A stretch of DNA of 64,000 nucleotides, from NCBI GenBank assembly GCA_022821965.1, contig JAJECN010000029.1, forward strand, positions 16,102 to 80,101, read 5' to 3'. Positions 16,982 through 25,792 of the stretch are shown here, in pieces. This DNA comes from Candidatus Poribacteria bacterium (lineage in GTDB: Bacteria > Poribacteria > WGA-4E > WGA-3G). Made by a program: the position numbers and the translations under genes. Position 1 is the stretch's first letter. Each line of letters opens with the position of its first letter. The notes below the pieces were generated by a model. That model saw only the letters and a list, made by a program, of their open reading frames with translations, was not told the origin of the DNA and made no database searches.

Positions 16982-17737
16982 CTACGCTAAAAGTTCATTA
17001 AACCAATTTGACGAGAGACTTTTTGTAGTATCGGTTTCTACAGCCTCTCGCGGTAACTCACTAAACCTGTCGAAAACAGCAAAGCGCCCGCTGTACAGAA
17101 TCCCGACAAAATTTTCACGACGCGAATCAGTATTGTATAACTTAGAGACATCGTCAAGGCGATTGGTGGCTATTACGACAGTTTTCTGCATCGCTTGGAG
17201 TTCCGCAAGCAGTGCCACCATCTCGATCTGTCCGCTTGGATCAAGTGGTGCAAAGGGTTCATCAAGCAGCCACAACTGCGGTTCGTGCAGAAAGGTTTTA
17301 GCGAACAAGAGTCGTTGTCGTTCACCCGTTGACAAAGTCCCAATTTTGATGCTACGCAGGTGCTGGATGTCCATCAATTCAAGGACTGCCTCAATTGCGT
17401 CCGCACGGCTCTGCTTCTCTAATTTATACGCAGCAGCAAAAAAATTGAGGTATGCAAGGACGGACAACTCAGGATACCCCTCAAAAGCGACAGGGATATA
17501 CCCAATAGAGGGACGCACCTGTTTTGTGTTGGCAAACGCATCAACACCGTCAATAGAAACGCGACCTGATGTCGGTTCGACCAAAGTTGCCAAGATGTTG
17601 AGCAAGAGTGTTTTGCCTGCGCCGTTTTTACCGAGTAGAATGAGACACTCTCCGTCCCCCACCTGAAATGTGAGTTCTCTGAAAAACGGCTTCTTGTCAA
17701 AAGATTTACACAGATTCCGGACATCCAACACTTCCAC
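16982..17737 (-). CDS. ABC transporter ATP-binding protein with altered Q- and H-loops
   Basis: A 251-residue ABC ATPase resembling CcmA/ABC-2-type exporters. Walker A is GKNGAGKT (near residue 35), the signature is LSTGERQ and Walker B is LWLLDEPF. At the Q-loop the usual Gln/Glu position reads GYIPVAFEGYPELS, and the H-loop His appears replaced by Asn (VVIATNRLDDV), both unusual for a working ATPase. No permease is adjacent. The reading frame starts at a GTG (17737) with weak ribosome binding, so the true start is uncertain. It lies between Gfo/Idh/MocA gene B and the PhyH gene on the same strand. Confidence 0.8.
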   Translation of the reverse strand: MEVLDVRNLCKSFDKKPFFRELTFQVGDGECLILLGKNGAGKTLLLNILATLVEPTSGRVSIDGVDAFANTKQVRPSIGYIPVAFEGYPELSVLAYLNFFAAAYKLEKQSRADAIEAVLELMDIQHLRSIKIGTLSTGERQRLLFAKTFLHEPQLWLLDEPFAPLDPSGQIEMVALLAELQAMQKTVVIATNRLDDVSKLYNTDSRRENFVGILYSGRFAVFDRFSELPREAVETDTTKSLSSNWFNELLA

Positions 17738-17802
17738 GCTCCATGATTCGCTCTCTCATCCTTTCAACCTTCACTATCTGTTTTGTGCATCCGTCCTGTC
17801 CC

Positions 17803-18804
17803 TTAACTCAGGTCCACCTTAACGGGTCTACCGAGGTCGGCGGATTGCCATGCAGCTTCCGTCAATTGAATGACGCGCAAGCCGTTCTCAACACCGATCG
17901 GATTCTCCGTCCGTTCACCGCGGATAAGTTCAATAAAAGCGACATCCTTGTTAGCCTGTTCCGGCATTTCAGATGTATCAACAGGTTCCGACTGACCATC
18001 GCGTTCTTGGCGATAGAGTGTCCCTTCACGGAGATGGAGCGCGCCTTCCTCCAACCAGACGGAAAAAGCCTCCCGTACCCCACCGTAGGCGTGTCCAACG
18101 ATGCTGATATTGCACAAGGCACCCGTATCAAACTTGATTGTCATCGCCGTGAGGACATCCACTTCAATGTCCAAGTTGTCTATCATCGCGAAGACGTTTT
18201 CGGGACTCGCTTCTAACACCCAGAGCAGAATGTCAATAAGGTGGCTTCCTGAGTCGTTCAACTGTCCACCACCACCGAGAAACGGATCTTGTCGCCATTT
18301 TCCCTGCTGATTCCGATACCAATTCTGCGATTGATGCGCAGCGACGAAGTTAACGCGGCCCAGTTCACCGTTCTGCACCACGTTGCGGCAGTATTGATAG
18401 GTAGGACTCAGATGCCTTTGATAGCCTATCATTAGGTGCAAGCCGGTCTCTTCGACCTTCGCAATTACCTGTTTCGCATGATCCACCGTGCAGACCATCG
18501 GTTTTTCGGTATGCACGTGGCACCCGGCATCAAGTGCGTCCATGATATGTTGAAAATGAAGTCCGTGCGGTGAACTAATAACGACAGCATCCGGTTTAGC
18601 AGCGGCTAACATCTCAACATGGTCGGCGTAGATAGGCAGTGAATCATCTAAACCGACAGTCTCTTTGAATGCATCAAGGGAACCTTCACTCGGATCCGCG
18701 AGCGCAACAATCTCCACGCCTTCGACACTTGAGACGCTGCGTCCGTGTCCACGTGCATTACCACCACACCCGATAAACGCAAAGTTTAATTTCTGTTTTG
18801 ACAT
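17803..18804 (-). CDS. Gfo/Idh/MocA-family oxidoreductase (B)
   Basis: A 333-residue NAD(P)-dependent sugar-type oxidoreductase. It has the Rossmann start NFAFIGCGGNARGHGRS, the family Glu-Lys-Pro in HTEKPMVCTVDHAKQV, and the C-terminal domain with GGGGQLNDSGSHLIDILLW carrying the catalytic His. The substrate is not readable. AGGAG precedes the ATG by 7 bases. The start lies two bases after the stop of the carboxypeptidase-regulatory protein gene, so the two are probably co-transcribed. Confidence 0.9.
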   Translation of the reverse strand: MSKQKLNFAFIGCGGNARGHGRSVSSVEGVEIVALADPSEGSLDAFKETVGLDDSLPIYADHVEMLAAAKPDAVVISSPHGLHFQHIMDALDAGCHVHTEKPMVCTVDHAKQVIAKVEETGLHLMIGYQRHLSPTYQYCRNVVQNGELGRVNFVAAHQSQNWYRNQQGKWRQDPFLGGGGQLNDSGSHLIDILLWVLEASPENVFAMIDNLDIEVDVLTAMTIKFDTGALCNISIVGHAYGGVREAFSVWLEEGALHLREGTLYRQERDGQSEPVDTSEMPEQANKDVAFIELIRGERTENPIGVENGLRVIQLTEAAWQSADLGRPVKVDLS

Positions 18805-18806
18805 AC

Positions 18807-20090
18807 TTACTCCTGATTGTATTTTCGTCGACGTTTGTTTAAGAACTGTTTATGTCTATCGGTCCTTAAGTGCCATAGTATCTCATATTCTCGTCGACGT
18901 TTGTTTAAGAACCTTGAGAACCTTGAAAAGAAAAAGCCTAATATACCACTGATGATTGTGGTGAAAAGCACTTCCTGAATCGTTTCCTCATATTTCACGG
19001 AAAAACTTTTCTGTTCTTTCGATATGCCGTGTTTAAGCGTAAGGACATTCCCATTCGCAACCGCCTCGTAAACAACGAACATGCCTTCTTTAATTACAGT
19101 GACACTGCTTTGCCTACTCTTAACAGTTACTTCGGGATGGCCAATTGCGTCCTCATACCCGGCTTTATAAAGGAAAATGCTGTAGTGTCCTGGAAGTACA
19201 GCAAACTCATACCCACCACCCGCATTGGAGAAAGCGTTCGTAGGATATTTCAAGTTTCTACCCCTAATATTGACTTTAACACCGCTTACTGGAGTTTGTT
19301 GAAAGTTGGTATCAAAAATTTTACCACGAATAACCCATTTTGTGTCTGTTTCTTGTGAAGGTAAAACGTTGGTGTCCTCGGTTCTATTAGAAATAGGAAG
19401 CTTTACAGCGGCAGTCGTTATCCGATTTTCTCGAACAGTCATTGAAATTGTAGTGTGATAACTGTCCTTACGAACGGTAACGAAGTAGCGTCCCGATGGT
19501 AAATTGTCGCGCCGATACTGCCCATCCGCGTCAGATGTTCCAGTGACTTCAATGTCAGCAATAAGGTTAGAATCCCTTTTAACTCTTTCAGCGATAAGAT
19601 CAATATCCCTAATTTTAATATCAGCGTTTTCAATCGGAACAGATTGCGGAGGTGATGTTGTAACTTGTAATTGAAGCGTGCCTTCTTGCGGCTCTTCATC
19701 TCTAAACAAATCCTGGAAGCTGGTGAATATACCTTCCTTTTTGTTCATTGTAAGCGGAATATAATGAACACCACCGTTTGTGACTGACACCGGTTTCCCA
19801 ATTCGACTTTGGTATCCAGATTTTCGGATATTAATCAGGTAATCACCTGCGGGTATATCTCTGTATATGAATTCGCCCGTTTCGGCAGACGTTGTTTCAA
19901 AAATCTGCCCTTTTCCGTTGTCAATCTGAACACGCACGCCAATAATAGGAAGCTGTGCTGGGGTTGTATCTATAATGTACCCGTGGATTGTGCCACCGTT
20001 TACAATACTTTGTTCTTGTGCAACGGCGGCCTCACTGACCAGCAGGGCACATACAATTAAAACGACAGTTAACCTGAGACATGCTACCAC
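18807..20090 (-). CDS. exported three-repeat carboxypeptidase-regulatory-like membrane protein
   Basis: A 427-residue protein. GTG at 20090 is preferred (GGGAGGAG about 6 bases upstream, leading straight into the signal RLTVVLIVCALLVSEAAVAQ) over a longer in-frame start at 20132. Three carboxypeptidase-regulatory-like beta-sandwich repeats follow (about residues 35-120, 140-230 and 255-340), each ending in a YLINIRKSGY-, YFVTVRKDSY- or YSIFLYKAGY-like strand. A transmembrane helix (FTTIISGILGFFFSRF) sits near the C-terminus. A basic tail repeats FLNKRRREY and FLNKRRRKY, encoded by a 20-bp direct repeat near 18827 and 18890. Probably anchored with the sandwich repeats outside; function unknown. 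Confidence 0.75.
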   Translation of the reverse strand: MVACLRLTVVLIVCALLVSEAAVAQEQSIVNGGTIHGYIIDTTPAQLPIIGVRVQIDNGKGQIFETTSAETGEFIYRDIPAGDYLINIRKSGYQSRIGKPVSVTNGGVHYIPLTMNKKEGIFTSFQDLFRDEEPQEGTLQLQVTTSPPQSVPIENADIKIRDIDLIAERVKRDSNLIADIEVTGTSDADGQYRRDNLPSGRYFVTVRKDSYHTTISMTVRENRITTAAVKLPISNRTEDTNVLPSQETDTKWVIRGKIFDTNFQQTPVSGVKVNIRGRNLKYPTNAFSNAGGGYEFAVLPGHYSIFLYKAGYEDAIGHPEVTVKSRQSSVTVIKEGMFVVYEAVANGNVLTLKHGISKEQKSFSVKYEETIQEVLFTTIISGILGFFFSRFSRFLNKRRREYEILWHLRTDRHKQFLNKRRRKYNQE

Positions 20091-20251
20091 TCCATTCTCC
20101 TCCCGGATAAAGTTACGAACGTAACTTATCACAACCTACAACAAAATGCAATGTTTAATTTTGGATACAGAACATGAACAACGTCATACAGACATCCCCA
20201 CAAACCATGTCAATAGCACACAAAATCGTCCAATAAATGAACACTATAGCA

Positions 20252-20275
20252 TAAATTATGTCCAAAATGGACTGA
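20252..20275. promoter_or_regulatory. GTCCA-AAA-TGGAC palindrome upstream of the TonB receptor promoter
   Basis: A perfect 5-bp inverted repeat with a 3-base centre lies about 25 bases upstream of the -35 element. It could be an operator, but no regulator is encoded nearby. The remainder of 20133-20297 is AT-rich without other recognisable signals. Confidence 0.25.
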
Positions 20276-20297
20276 AACGTGCCGATTTCATGCCAAT

Positions 20298-20326
20298 TTG
20301 CAAGTGGCATATAATTTGCGTATAAT
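20298..20326 (+). promoter_or_regulatory. sigma-70-type promoter for the TonB-dependent receptor
   Basis: TTGCAA at 20298-20303, a 17-base spacer, then TATAAT at 20321-20326, giving a leader of about 80 bases. The overlapping TGGCATATAATTTGCG also has sigma-54-like GG/GC spacing, so the sigma factor is not certain, but the sigma-70 match is the better one. Confidence 0.6.
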
Positions 20327-20410
20327 TATTATCACAAAGGGTCAGGTTACAAATGATACAGAATGCCTGCGCGACACCGACAAAAGTGAAATCTAAAGGA
20401 GCATACCACC

Positions 20411-22744
20411 ATGAAAAAATCGTTTTACATCTTTTTCCTTATAAGTTTAAGCCTGTTAGTGAGTTGGATGCCACGCGCGGACGCTCATAATGACAGCGAC
20501 GAAGAGGTTGTGGAGGTACCGGAAGTGACGGTGACAGCCGCACGCGCCGCGAAAGACCCTTTCAAAACGCCTAACGCCATCACCGTTCTTAATCTAAAAG
20601 AGTTGGAACGCTCCAACGTAGAGCACGCGTCTAATCTACTTCGTGATTCCGTCGGCGTAATCGCTCAGGAGACGACAGTCGGCCAAGGGTCGCCGATGCT
20701 TCGGAGCTTAACCGGTTACCAAAGCTCAATACACATTGACTGGGTCCGTCTCAACAATTCGACATTCCGTTCAGGTCCCAATCAATACACAGCAACCATC
20801 GCACCAGAGATGTTAGAGCGCGCAGAGGTGTTACTCGGTTCAAGTTCCATGTTATATGGAAGCGGTGCTATGGGGGGTGTTGTCAGTTTCTTTACCAAAA
20901 ATGTCCTGATTGATCCATCACAGGAAACCTTGGCTATACAACCACGACTCCTTGCTCGCTACTCAACCGCCACACAGGAAAAACTTGGACGATTAGAAGT
21001 ATCAGGGAACCAAGGACGATTTGGATTCATTGTGGGTGGTGGTGTGCGAGACTACGGCGACCTAACGCCCGGAAGTGGGTATGACCTCCATTACAAAAAT
21101 CGGAAGTATGAAATCGTGGACGACATGCCGAGTGGCGTGAAACTTTATGAATATGATGCGGTGCAGGCAATCCCAAAGGATAACATCCCTGACAGATGGC
21201 TCATCGAAACTGAAGGTCCCTTGGGTTGGAGAGCTTTTAATGCCGACGCGAAATTTGGGTATCAACTTAACGATACCAGCAATATCAATGTTGCTTACCA
21301 GATATGGCGGCAGCCGCAAACACCGCGTTACGATAAAATCGCACCGCAAGAGTTTGCAGAATTCTTTTTTGAACCGCAAGACCGTGATCTCATTTATGCC
21401 AACTATTTAGTAAACCCAGCGGACAGAGGCATCAACACGTTCCGACTAACGGCATCTTATCACCGCCAAAAAGAGGGACGCAATGAGGTAAAACGCGGCG
21501 AAACAGCGCGACGGCAGCGATCCGACACTGTTAACACCATCGGCTTGAGCGCACAAGCGGTCAGTTCAATCCTTCCTCAGCAACGTTTGGTCGGCGGTGC
21601 TGAATTCTACTTGGATACGATACAGAGCCGTACCGTCAAAACTGATGGAGGCAAGGAAGATGTCAATGAAGACGTAGGACGCTTCATTAACGGTTCCCAG
21701 TTCTGGGATGCGAGTCTATATCTTCAAGATGAAATTCAGGTTCATGAGCGGGTCGAACTCACACTCGGTGGACGTGCTACGTTTTATCAAACCGATGCAG
21801 ACCTCTCCGTCCGAGATCCCGCTTTTGATGCGTTCAATGTTTTCGACAATAGTTTGACAGGCAGTGCCGGAGTGGTTGTCAGTTTGATAGATTCGCTGAA
21901 TTTTGTCAGCAGCTTTGGAACAGCCTTCCGCGCGCCCTCTCTCAATGACACAACGGCAGTAGAAGTCACCAATGAGGGTGTCACGGCACCAAGCCCTGAT
22001 CTGAGACCGGAGACTTCGTGGACAGTTGAGGCTGGCCTGAAGGCACGACACTCCTACTTCCGTGGTGCTTTAACGCTGTTCTATAGCAGGGTTAGCGACT
22101 TAGTTGGGCGCAAACCTGTTCAAGAGGCTTATGAAGGTCAAGAGTTACCTCAACTTCACAAAGACCTAATCAGAGAGTATCCAGATATTGACATACTCGT
22201 ATTTGATAACATCGATTCAGCACAACTTCAAGGTGTTGAATTCGCCGGACTCGTTCCAATCCAGTCTGCTTTGTCGATTTTTGGTAATGCAGCAATACTA
22301 CGTGGACAAATTCTCTCAATTGGTGGTGAAGAACCGAATAAGGATGGAAAGAAGCCTTGGGAAGAACGCATTCGCAGGGAACCGCCCTTGAACGGCATCG
22401 TCGGGGTCCAGTGGGAACCAGAAAATACAATGTATTGGGCGATGTTCTTTGTGCGCGGTGCAGCCGCTCAGAGAAGGTTGAACCGGAGCGACATCCGCGA
22501 CCCACGGATTCAAGGTTCAACGCGCGACCCAGCGGAAGTTAAGTTTGACGCTAACGGTGCCGCTATAGATGCGGGTACACCGGCATGGTGGACACTGAAC
22601 GTCCGTGGTGGTGTCAAACTCTTTGATGCCACACGTCTGACGCTATCGCTTGATAATCTCCTTAATAAGCGGTATCGTCAGCACGGCTCCGGTGTAAATT
22701 CCCCAGGCTTCAATATAAGCCTAAGTCTGGACAATCGGTTTTAA
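20411..22744 (+). CDS. TonB-dependent outer-membrane receptor
   Basis: A 777-residue outer-membrane active transporter for a siderophore, vitamin, glycan or similar large substrate. The signal peptide (KKSFYIFFLISLSLLVSW) ends near ADAH. A plug domain follows (about 40-160: EVTVTAARAAKDPFKTP as TonB-box/plug start, LRSLTGYQSSIHIDWVR, LLGSSSMLYGSGAMGG). A 22-strand-type barrel ends with NISLSLDNRF, whose terminal Phe is typical of BamA substrates. AAAGGAG is 9 bases upstream of the ATG. No TonB/ExbBD or uptake partner is adjacent, so the ligand cannot be inferred. It is convergent with coaD across a palindromic repeat. Confidence 0.95.
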   Translation: MKKSFYIFFLISLSLLVSWMPRADAHNDSDEEVVEVPEVTVTAARAAKDPFKTPNAITVLNLKELERSNVEHASNLLRDSVGVIAQETTVGQGSPMLRSLTGYQSSIHIDWVRLNNSTFRSGPNQYTATIAPEMLERAEVLLGSSSMLYGSGAMGGVVSFFTKNVLIDPSQETLAIQPRLLARYSTATQEKLGRLEVSGNQGRFGFIVGGGVRDYGDLTPGSGYDLHYKNRKYEIVDDMPSGVKLYEYDAVQAIPKDNIPDRWLIETEGPLGWRAFNADAKFGYQLNDTSNINVAYQIWRQPQTPRYDKIAPQEFAEFFFEPQDRDLIYANYLVNPADRGINTFRLTASYHRQKEGRNEVKRGETARRQRSDTVNTIGLSAQAVSSILPQQRLVGGAEFYLDTIQSRTVKTDGGKEDVNEDVGRFINGSQFWDASLYLQDEIQVHERVELTLGGRATFYQTDADLSVRDPAFDAFNVFDNSLTGSAGVVVSLIDSLNFVSSFGTAFRAPSLNDTTAVEVTNEGVTAPSPDLRPETSWTVEAGLKARHSYFRGALTLFYSRVSDLVGRKPVQEAYEGQELPQLHKDLIREYPDIDILVFDNIDSAQLQGVEFAGLVPIQSALSIFGNAAILRGQILSIGGEEPNKDGKKPWEERIRREPPLNGIVGVQWEPENTMYWAMFFVRGAAAQRRLNRSDIRDPRIQGSTRDPAEVKFDANGAAIDAGTPAWWTLNVRGGVKLFDATRLTLSLDNLLNKRYRQHGSGVNSPGFNISLSLDNRF

Positions 22745-22828
22745 TAGTTGTCAGTTGTCGGTTGTCAGTTAAGAGATTTTCGGTAACAATTCAAGTGCCC
22801 CTGGAGTGCGCTAAGACTGAAAACTATT
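22743..22828. repeat. MITE-like palindromic element between convergent TonB receptor and coaD genes
   Basis: It starts AATAGTTGTCAGT and ends ACTGAAAACTATT, imperfect terminal inverted repeats (12 of 13). These are the same termini as the element at 49461-49568. The left terminus overlaps the receptor stop codon. Confidence 0.7.
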
Positions 22829-22859
22829 CTCACTGCGAAGCAGGATGACCGACAACCAT

Positions 22860-23372
22860 TTACAAAACCCCAAATTTCTTCTTTATAAACTCAACCACAA
22901 CTGCCGGCACCATCTCCCGTAACTTCTCCTCGCTAACCCTCCGCTGTGCCATCTGCACAACCTCCATCACGAGCGTCGAACTGATATGCGCGTATTGTGT
23001 ATTTGCCATCATAAAGAGCGTATCAATATCCGGTGCGATCTGCTGATTCATCCGCGCCATCTTGAATTCCCATTCAAAATCGGAGATTTCGCGCAATCCC
23101 CGGACAATCGCACACGCGCCGCGTGTTTGCGCGTAATGCACTGTTAATCCGGTATAACCATCAATCGTGGCTTGTGGATACGGTTGAATGACAGATTCAA
23201 GCATCTCGGTGCGTTCCTCAAGCGTAAAGCGTGCTGGCTTGGCGGGGTTAACACCAATCGCAACGACGAGTTCTTCAAAAACACCGAGGTTGCAAATCCG
23301 ATCAATGAGATCAACATGCCCGTTGGTGACTGGATCGAAACTCGCCGGAAAGATGGCAATTTTTTTTGACAT
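22860..23372 (-). CDS. coaD: phosphopantetheine adenylyltransferase
   Basis: It catalyses the reversible transfer of AMP from ATP to 4'-phosphopantetheine, the penultimate step of coenzyme A synthesis, in the cytoplasm. The 170-residue protein begins MSKKIAIFPASFDPVTNGH, which holds the class I nucleotidyltransferase T/HxGH motif. It continues with AIVRGLREISDFEWEFKMARMN and HISSTLVMEVVQM (the ISSTxxR-like site, here with Leu-Val in place of the usual Arg region). The longer reading frame from 23621 is rejected: AAGGAAA lies 8 bases before the ATG at 23372, where the family normally starts. Length is close to the usual 160. Confidence 0.95.
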   Translation of the reverse strand: MSKKIAIFPASFDPVTNGHVDLIDRICNLGVFEELVVAIGVNPAKPARFTLEERTEMLESVIQPYPQATIDGYTGLTVHYAQTRGACAIVRGLREISDFEWEFKMARMNQQIAPDIDTLFMMANTQYAHISSTLVMEVVQMAQRRVSEEKLREMVPAVVVEFIKKKFGVL

Positions 23373-23394
23373 TATGATTTCCTTTTCGTGAAAA

Positions 23395-25587
23395 TTAGGG
23401 ATTTTCGGGTAACTGTTCTGAATTTTCGCTGAGGTCAAATCTCCGCCAAGTGATATTGCCGTGCACATCAATAATCTGAATTTCGACTTTCTCGGTTTGG
23501 ACATCTGGCAACCCAACAACTCTCTGCTCTTCTCCATCCAACCTATAGTGGCTGTGTAACATGAGTCCCTTTTCCTCTTTATACTTTTTCCAGCTGTCCT
23601 TATTCTTCTCCTCATCCGCACTCACTTCGTAACCCGCAGGAGGCACTTTACTTGTTGGCGCAACAAGCAGTTGGACTTGATGGATGCCGTCCGCATCGGT
23701 AATTTCAAATTGAGTACCCGGCGGAGAGTGTTCCATCTCAATTGTGGCGGGTTTATCAAAGAACCGTTGGTTGGGTTTGAAAAAACGCGTTTGAGACAGC
23801 CAGTGTGCAGCACATTGAGACAGTCGTTTTGAGCCTCTACCATAAGACATAAGATAATTGTCATCCCGAAAATCGTGATCTAAGCCAAAAGCGTGTCCAA
23901 GTTCGTGTGCAGCGGTCTGCCAATCAAAGCAATTTTTAAAAGTCGGGATACACGCCAATCCCGACTTTGCCTGCCACAATTCTCCACCACCCCAAATCAA
24001 ATTGACCCGACCTTGACCGCAGACATTCTCTTCAATTCTTTTGTTGCCGAGTTCTACAACAACAAAGTGGACGTTTCTCGAAAGATCAAAATGCGTCTCT
24101 ATTTCGTCCTCAACTCTTGCGAGGGTCTTCTCCAAATAGTACCCAGCGGTAAATTCACCCTTTATCAGATACACTCGCGCTTCACCGCTTTCATCGGTTT
24201 CAAAAGTAAAGGATCTTCTATCCAATCGGTGGTCTTCTATCTGCTCGGCATAAAAGTGCTGCACCTTCCTGACCATTTTATCAATTTTCGCCCGTATATT
24301 CAGCTGCGGGCGAGACCCCTTGGGAAGGAAGTAAATAATCCGGACAGCATCCTGCATCGCTAACTGCTGAGGAACGTCCCAGATTCGGAGAAAACCATCC
24401 GTCCCACCAGTGGCAAAAGTAGCACCGTTTGGTGAGAAAGCAACAGACCTCGCTCTCTCTTTAAATGAGATGATAGGCGTGCCATTTTCTACAGCCCAGA
24501 AGTCCACTGTATCCCACCCCACGCTGGCGAGTGTGTTGCCATCAGATGAGAAGGCGAGATCCAACACAGATCCTGTTGAAATCCTATGACCAATTTGCCA
24601 ATCAGTTGTACGCCACAAGAGCACATCGCCATCAGGTCCCGCGCTGGCAAGGATACGGTTAGTTTCGTCAGGGGAAAACTTAACGGAACGAATTGATGAT
24701 TTTCCGCCTTTCAGCGGTGGAATAGCCGCCTGCTCATTTTGAACATCCCAGACCTTTAATTCCCCTTGAGAGTCCCCAGAGACAAGCCATTTCCCATCCG
24801 GTGAAAAAGCGATCGCTCGCACGAACGCGTCGTGCGTGCGGTGCTTGAAGAGACCTACCTTCCTGAAATTGCTGCTGTCTGTGATGTCCCACAGATTTAG
24901 GTCCCAAGCGGCTCCCGCTATTCGCTGTCCATCCGGCGAAAAGGCAACGGCAGCCGTATCATCATCAAAAACATCAATAAAGCGTTTCTCAGGGACGCTC
25001 CACAGCGTTATACCTTCATCGCCACCTGCAGCAAGGCGTTCGCCATTCGGCGAAAAAGCAACGGAATTAACGTTGTCAGTGTAACTTTCAAATTGGAGGA
25101 CTTCCGGAATGTCGGGTGTGTCTCGGTTCCAGAGTTTTATCGTATCACCACCAGCACTTGCCAAAACGGAAGCATTAATAGGTGAAAACGCTATTGAACG
25201 AATTGCCTCTCCATGCTCAAATTTGGCAACCGGTTCACGCTTTTCAGGTGGCTCAGACAACCCTTTCTGTAGCATCTGTTCTGAAAAAGTGACAACAGCA
25301 GTCTCGGCGACGCGCAGAACGCGCCCAACTTGGACATCTACAAAGATCAAAACAATGAGGGCAATCAGATGAACCCAAGCCGCATCTTGCAACCAACCCG
25401 CAGACCACGCCTTCTGTACCAACCATGACATCCCACTCCACAGCAACATAAGGATACCAAGGTACTTGAGAGAACTGTGCCCCGGATCATGTAAACAAAA
25501 ACCGATGAGCAGTAGCAACAGACCGAAATTTCTCACATCACGTTGTCGCCGTTTGTTAGTAGACAATATCCGGAATCGGAACTTCAT
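23395..25587 (-). CDS. membrane-anchored WD40 propeller fused to a metzincin-type metalloprotease
   Basis: A 730-residue protein. Two to three hydrophobic segments occupy residues 20-90 (FGLLLLLIGFCL, YLGILMLLWSGMSWLV, WVHLIALIVLIFV). Seven WD40 repeats follow (about 120-420), each ending in a Trp-Asp-like strand (IKLWN, ITLWS, LNLWD, LKVWD, VLLWR, VDFWA, LRIWD), enough for one seven-bladed propeller. A zinc protease domain comes next with HELGHAFGLDHD (HExxHxxGxxH) and the Met-turn YLMSYG, which marks a matrixin-like metzincin. A beta-rich tail closes the protein. AAGGAT precedes the ATG. Substrate and membrane side are unknown. It lies directly upstream of coaD. Confidence 0.85.
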   Translation of the reverse strand: MKFRFRILSTNKRRQRDVRNFGLLLLLIGFCLHDPGHSSLKYLGILMLLWSGMSWLVQKAWSAGWLQDAAWVHLIALIVLIFVDVQVGRVLRVAETAVVTFSEQMLQKGLSEPPEKREPVAKFEHGEAIRSIAFSPINASVLASAGGDTIKLWNRDTPDIPEVLQFESYTDNVNSVAFSPNGERLAAGGDEGITLWSVPEKRFIDVFDDDTAAVAFSPDGQRIAGAAWDLNLWDITDSSNFRKVGLFKHRTHDAFVRAIAFSPDGKWLVSGDSQGELKVWDVQNEQAAIPPLKGGKSSIRSVKFSPDETNRILASAGPDGDVLLWRTTDWQIGHRISTGSVLDLAFSSDGNTLASVGWDTVDFWAVENGTPIISFKERARSVAFSPNGATFATGGTDGFLRIWDVPQQLAMQDAVRIIYFLPKGSRPQLNIRAKIDKMVRKVQHFYAEQIEDHRLDRRSFTFETDESGEARVYLIKGEFTAGYYLEKTLARVEDEIETHFDLSRNVHFVVVELGNKRIEENVCGQGRVNLIWGGGELWQAKSGLACIPTFKNCFDWQTAAHELGHAFGLDHDFRDDNYLMSYGRGSKRLSQCAAHWLSQTRFFKPNQRFFDKPATIEMEHSPPGTQFEITDADGIHQVQLLVAPTSKVPPAGYEVSADEEKNKDSWKKYKEEKGLMLHSHYRLDGEEQRVVGLPDVQTEKVEIQIIDVHGNITWRRFDLSENSEQLPENP

Positions 25588-25753
25588 AGAATAGAAAATC
25601 CTTCGTAAAAGTGACCACCTCCACTTACCGTAGCAGGTGTCCTGCTATCTGCTACCATTATACCACAAGACACCTTGCTATGCAAATCCGTTCATTAGTG
25701 GGCCCATCAGCTCCAGAGTACGAGAAAAAAAGTTACCCGTATTTCTGCGCGCG

Positions 25754-25762
25754 TGGTATAAT
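25754..25762 (+). promoter_or_regulatory. extended -10 promoter for the ThuA-family gene
   Basis: TGGTATAAT (TGn plus perfect TATAAT) lies about 30 bases before the ATG at 25793. The -35 region is poor. The preceding 25617-25665 contains a small GTAGCAGG/CCTGCTAC palindrome. Confidence 0.5.
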
Positions 25763-25792
25763 AGCGATACTATATAATAAGGAGGCTAACGA

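Noticed and set aside
20321..20410. TonB receptor leader as a cobalamin riboswitch
   Set aside because: About 80 bases is too short and no B12-box-like sequence is seen.
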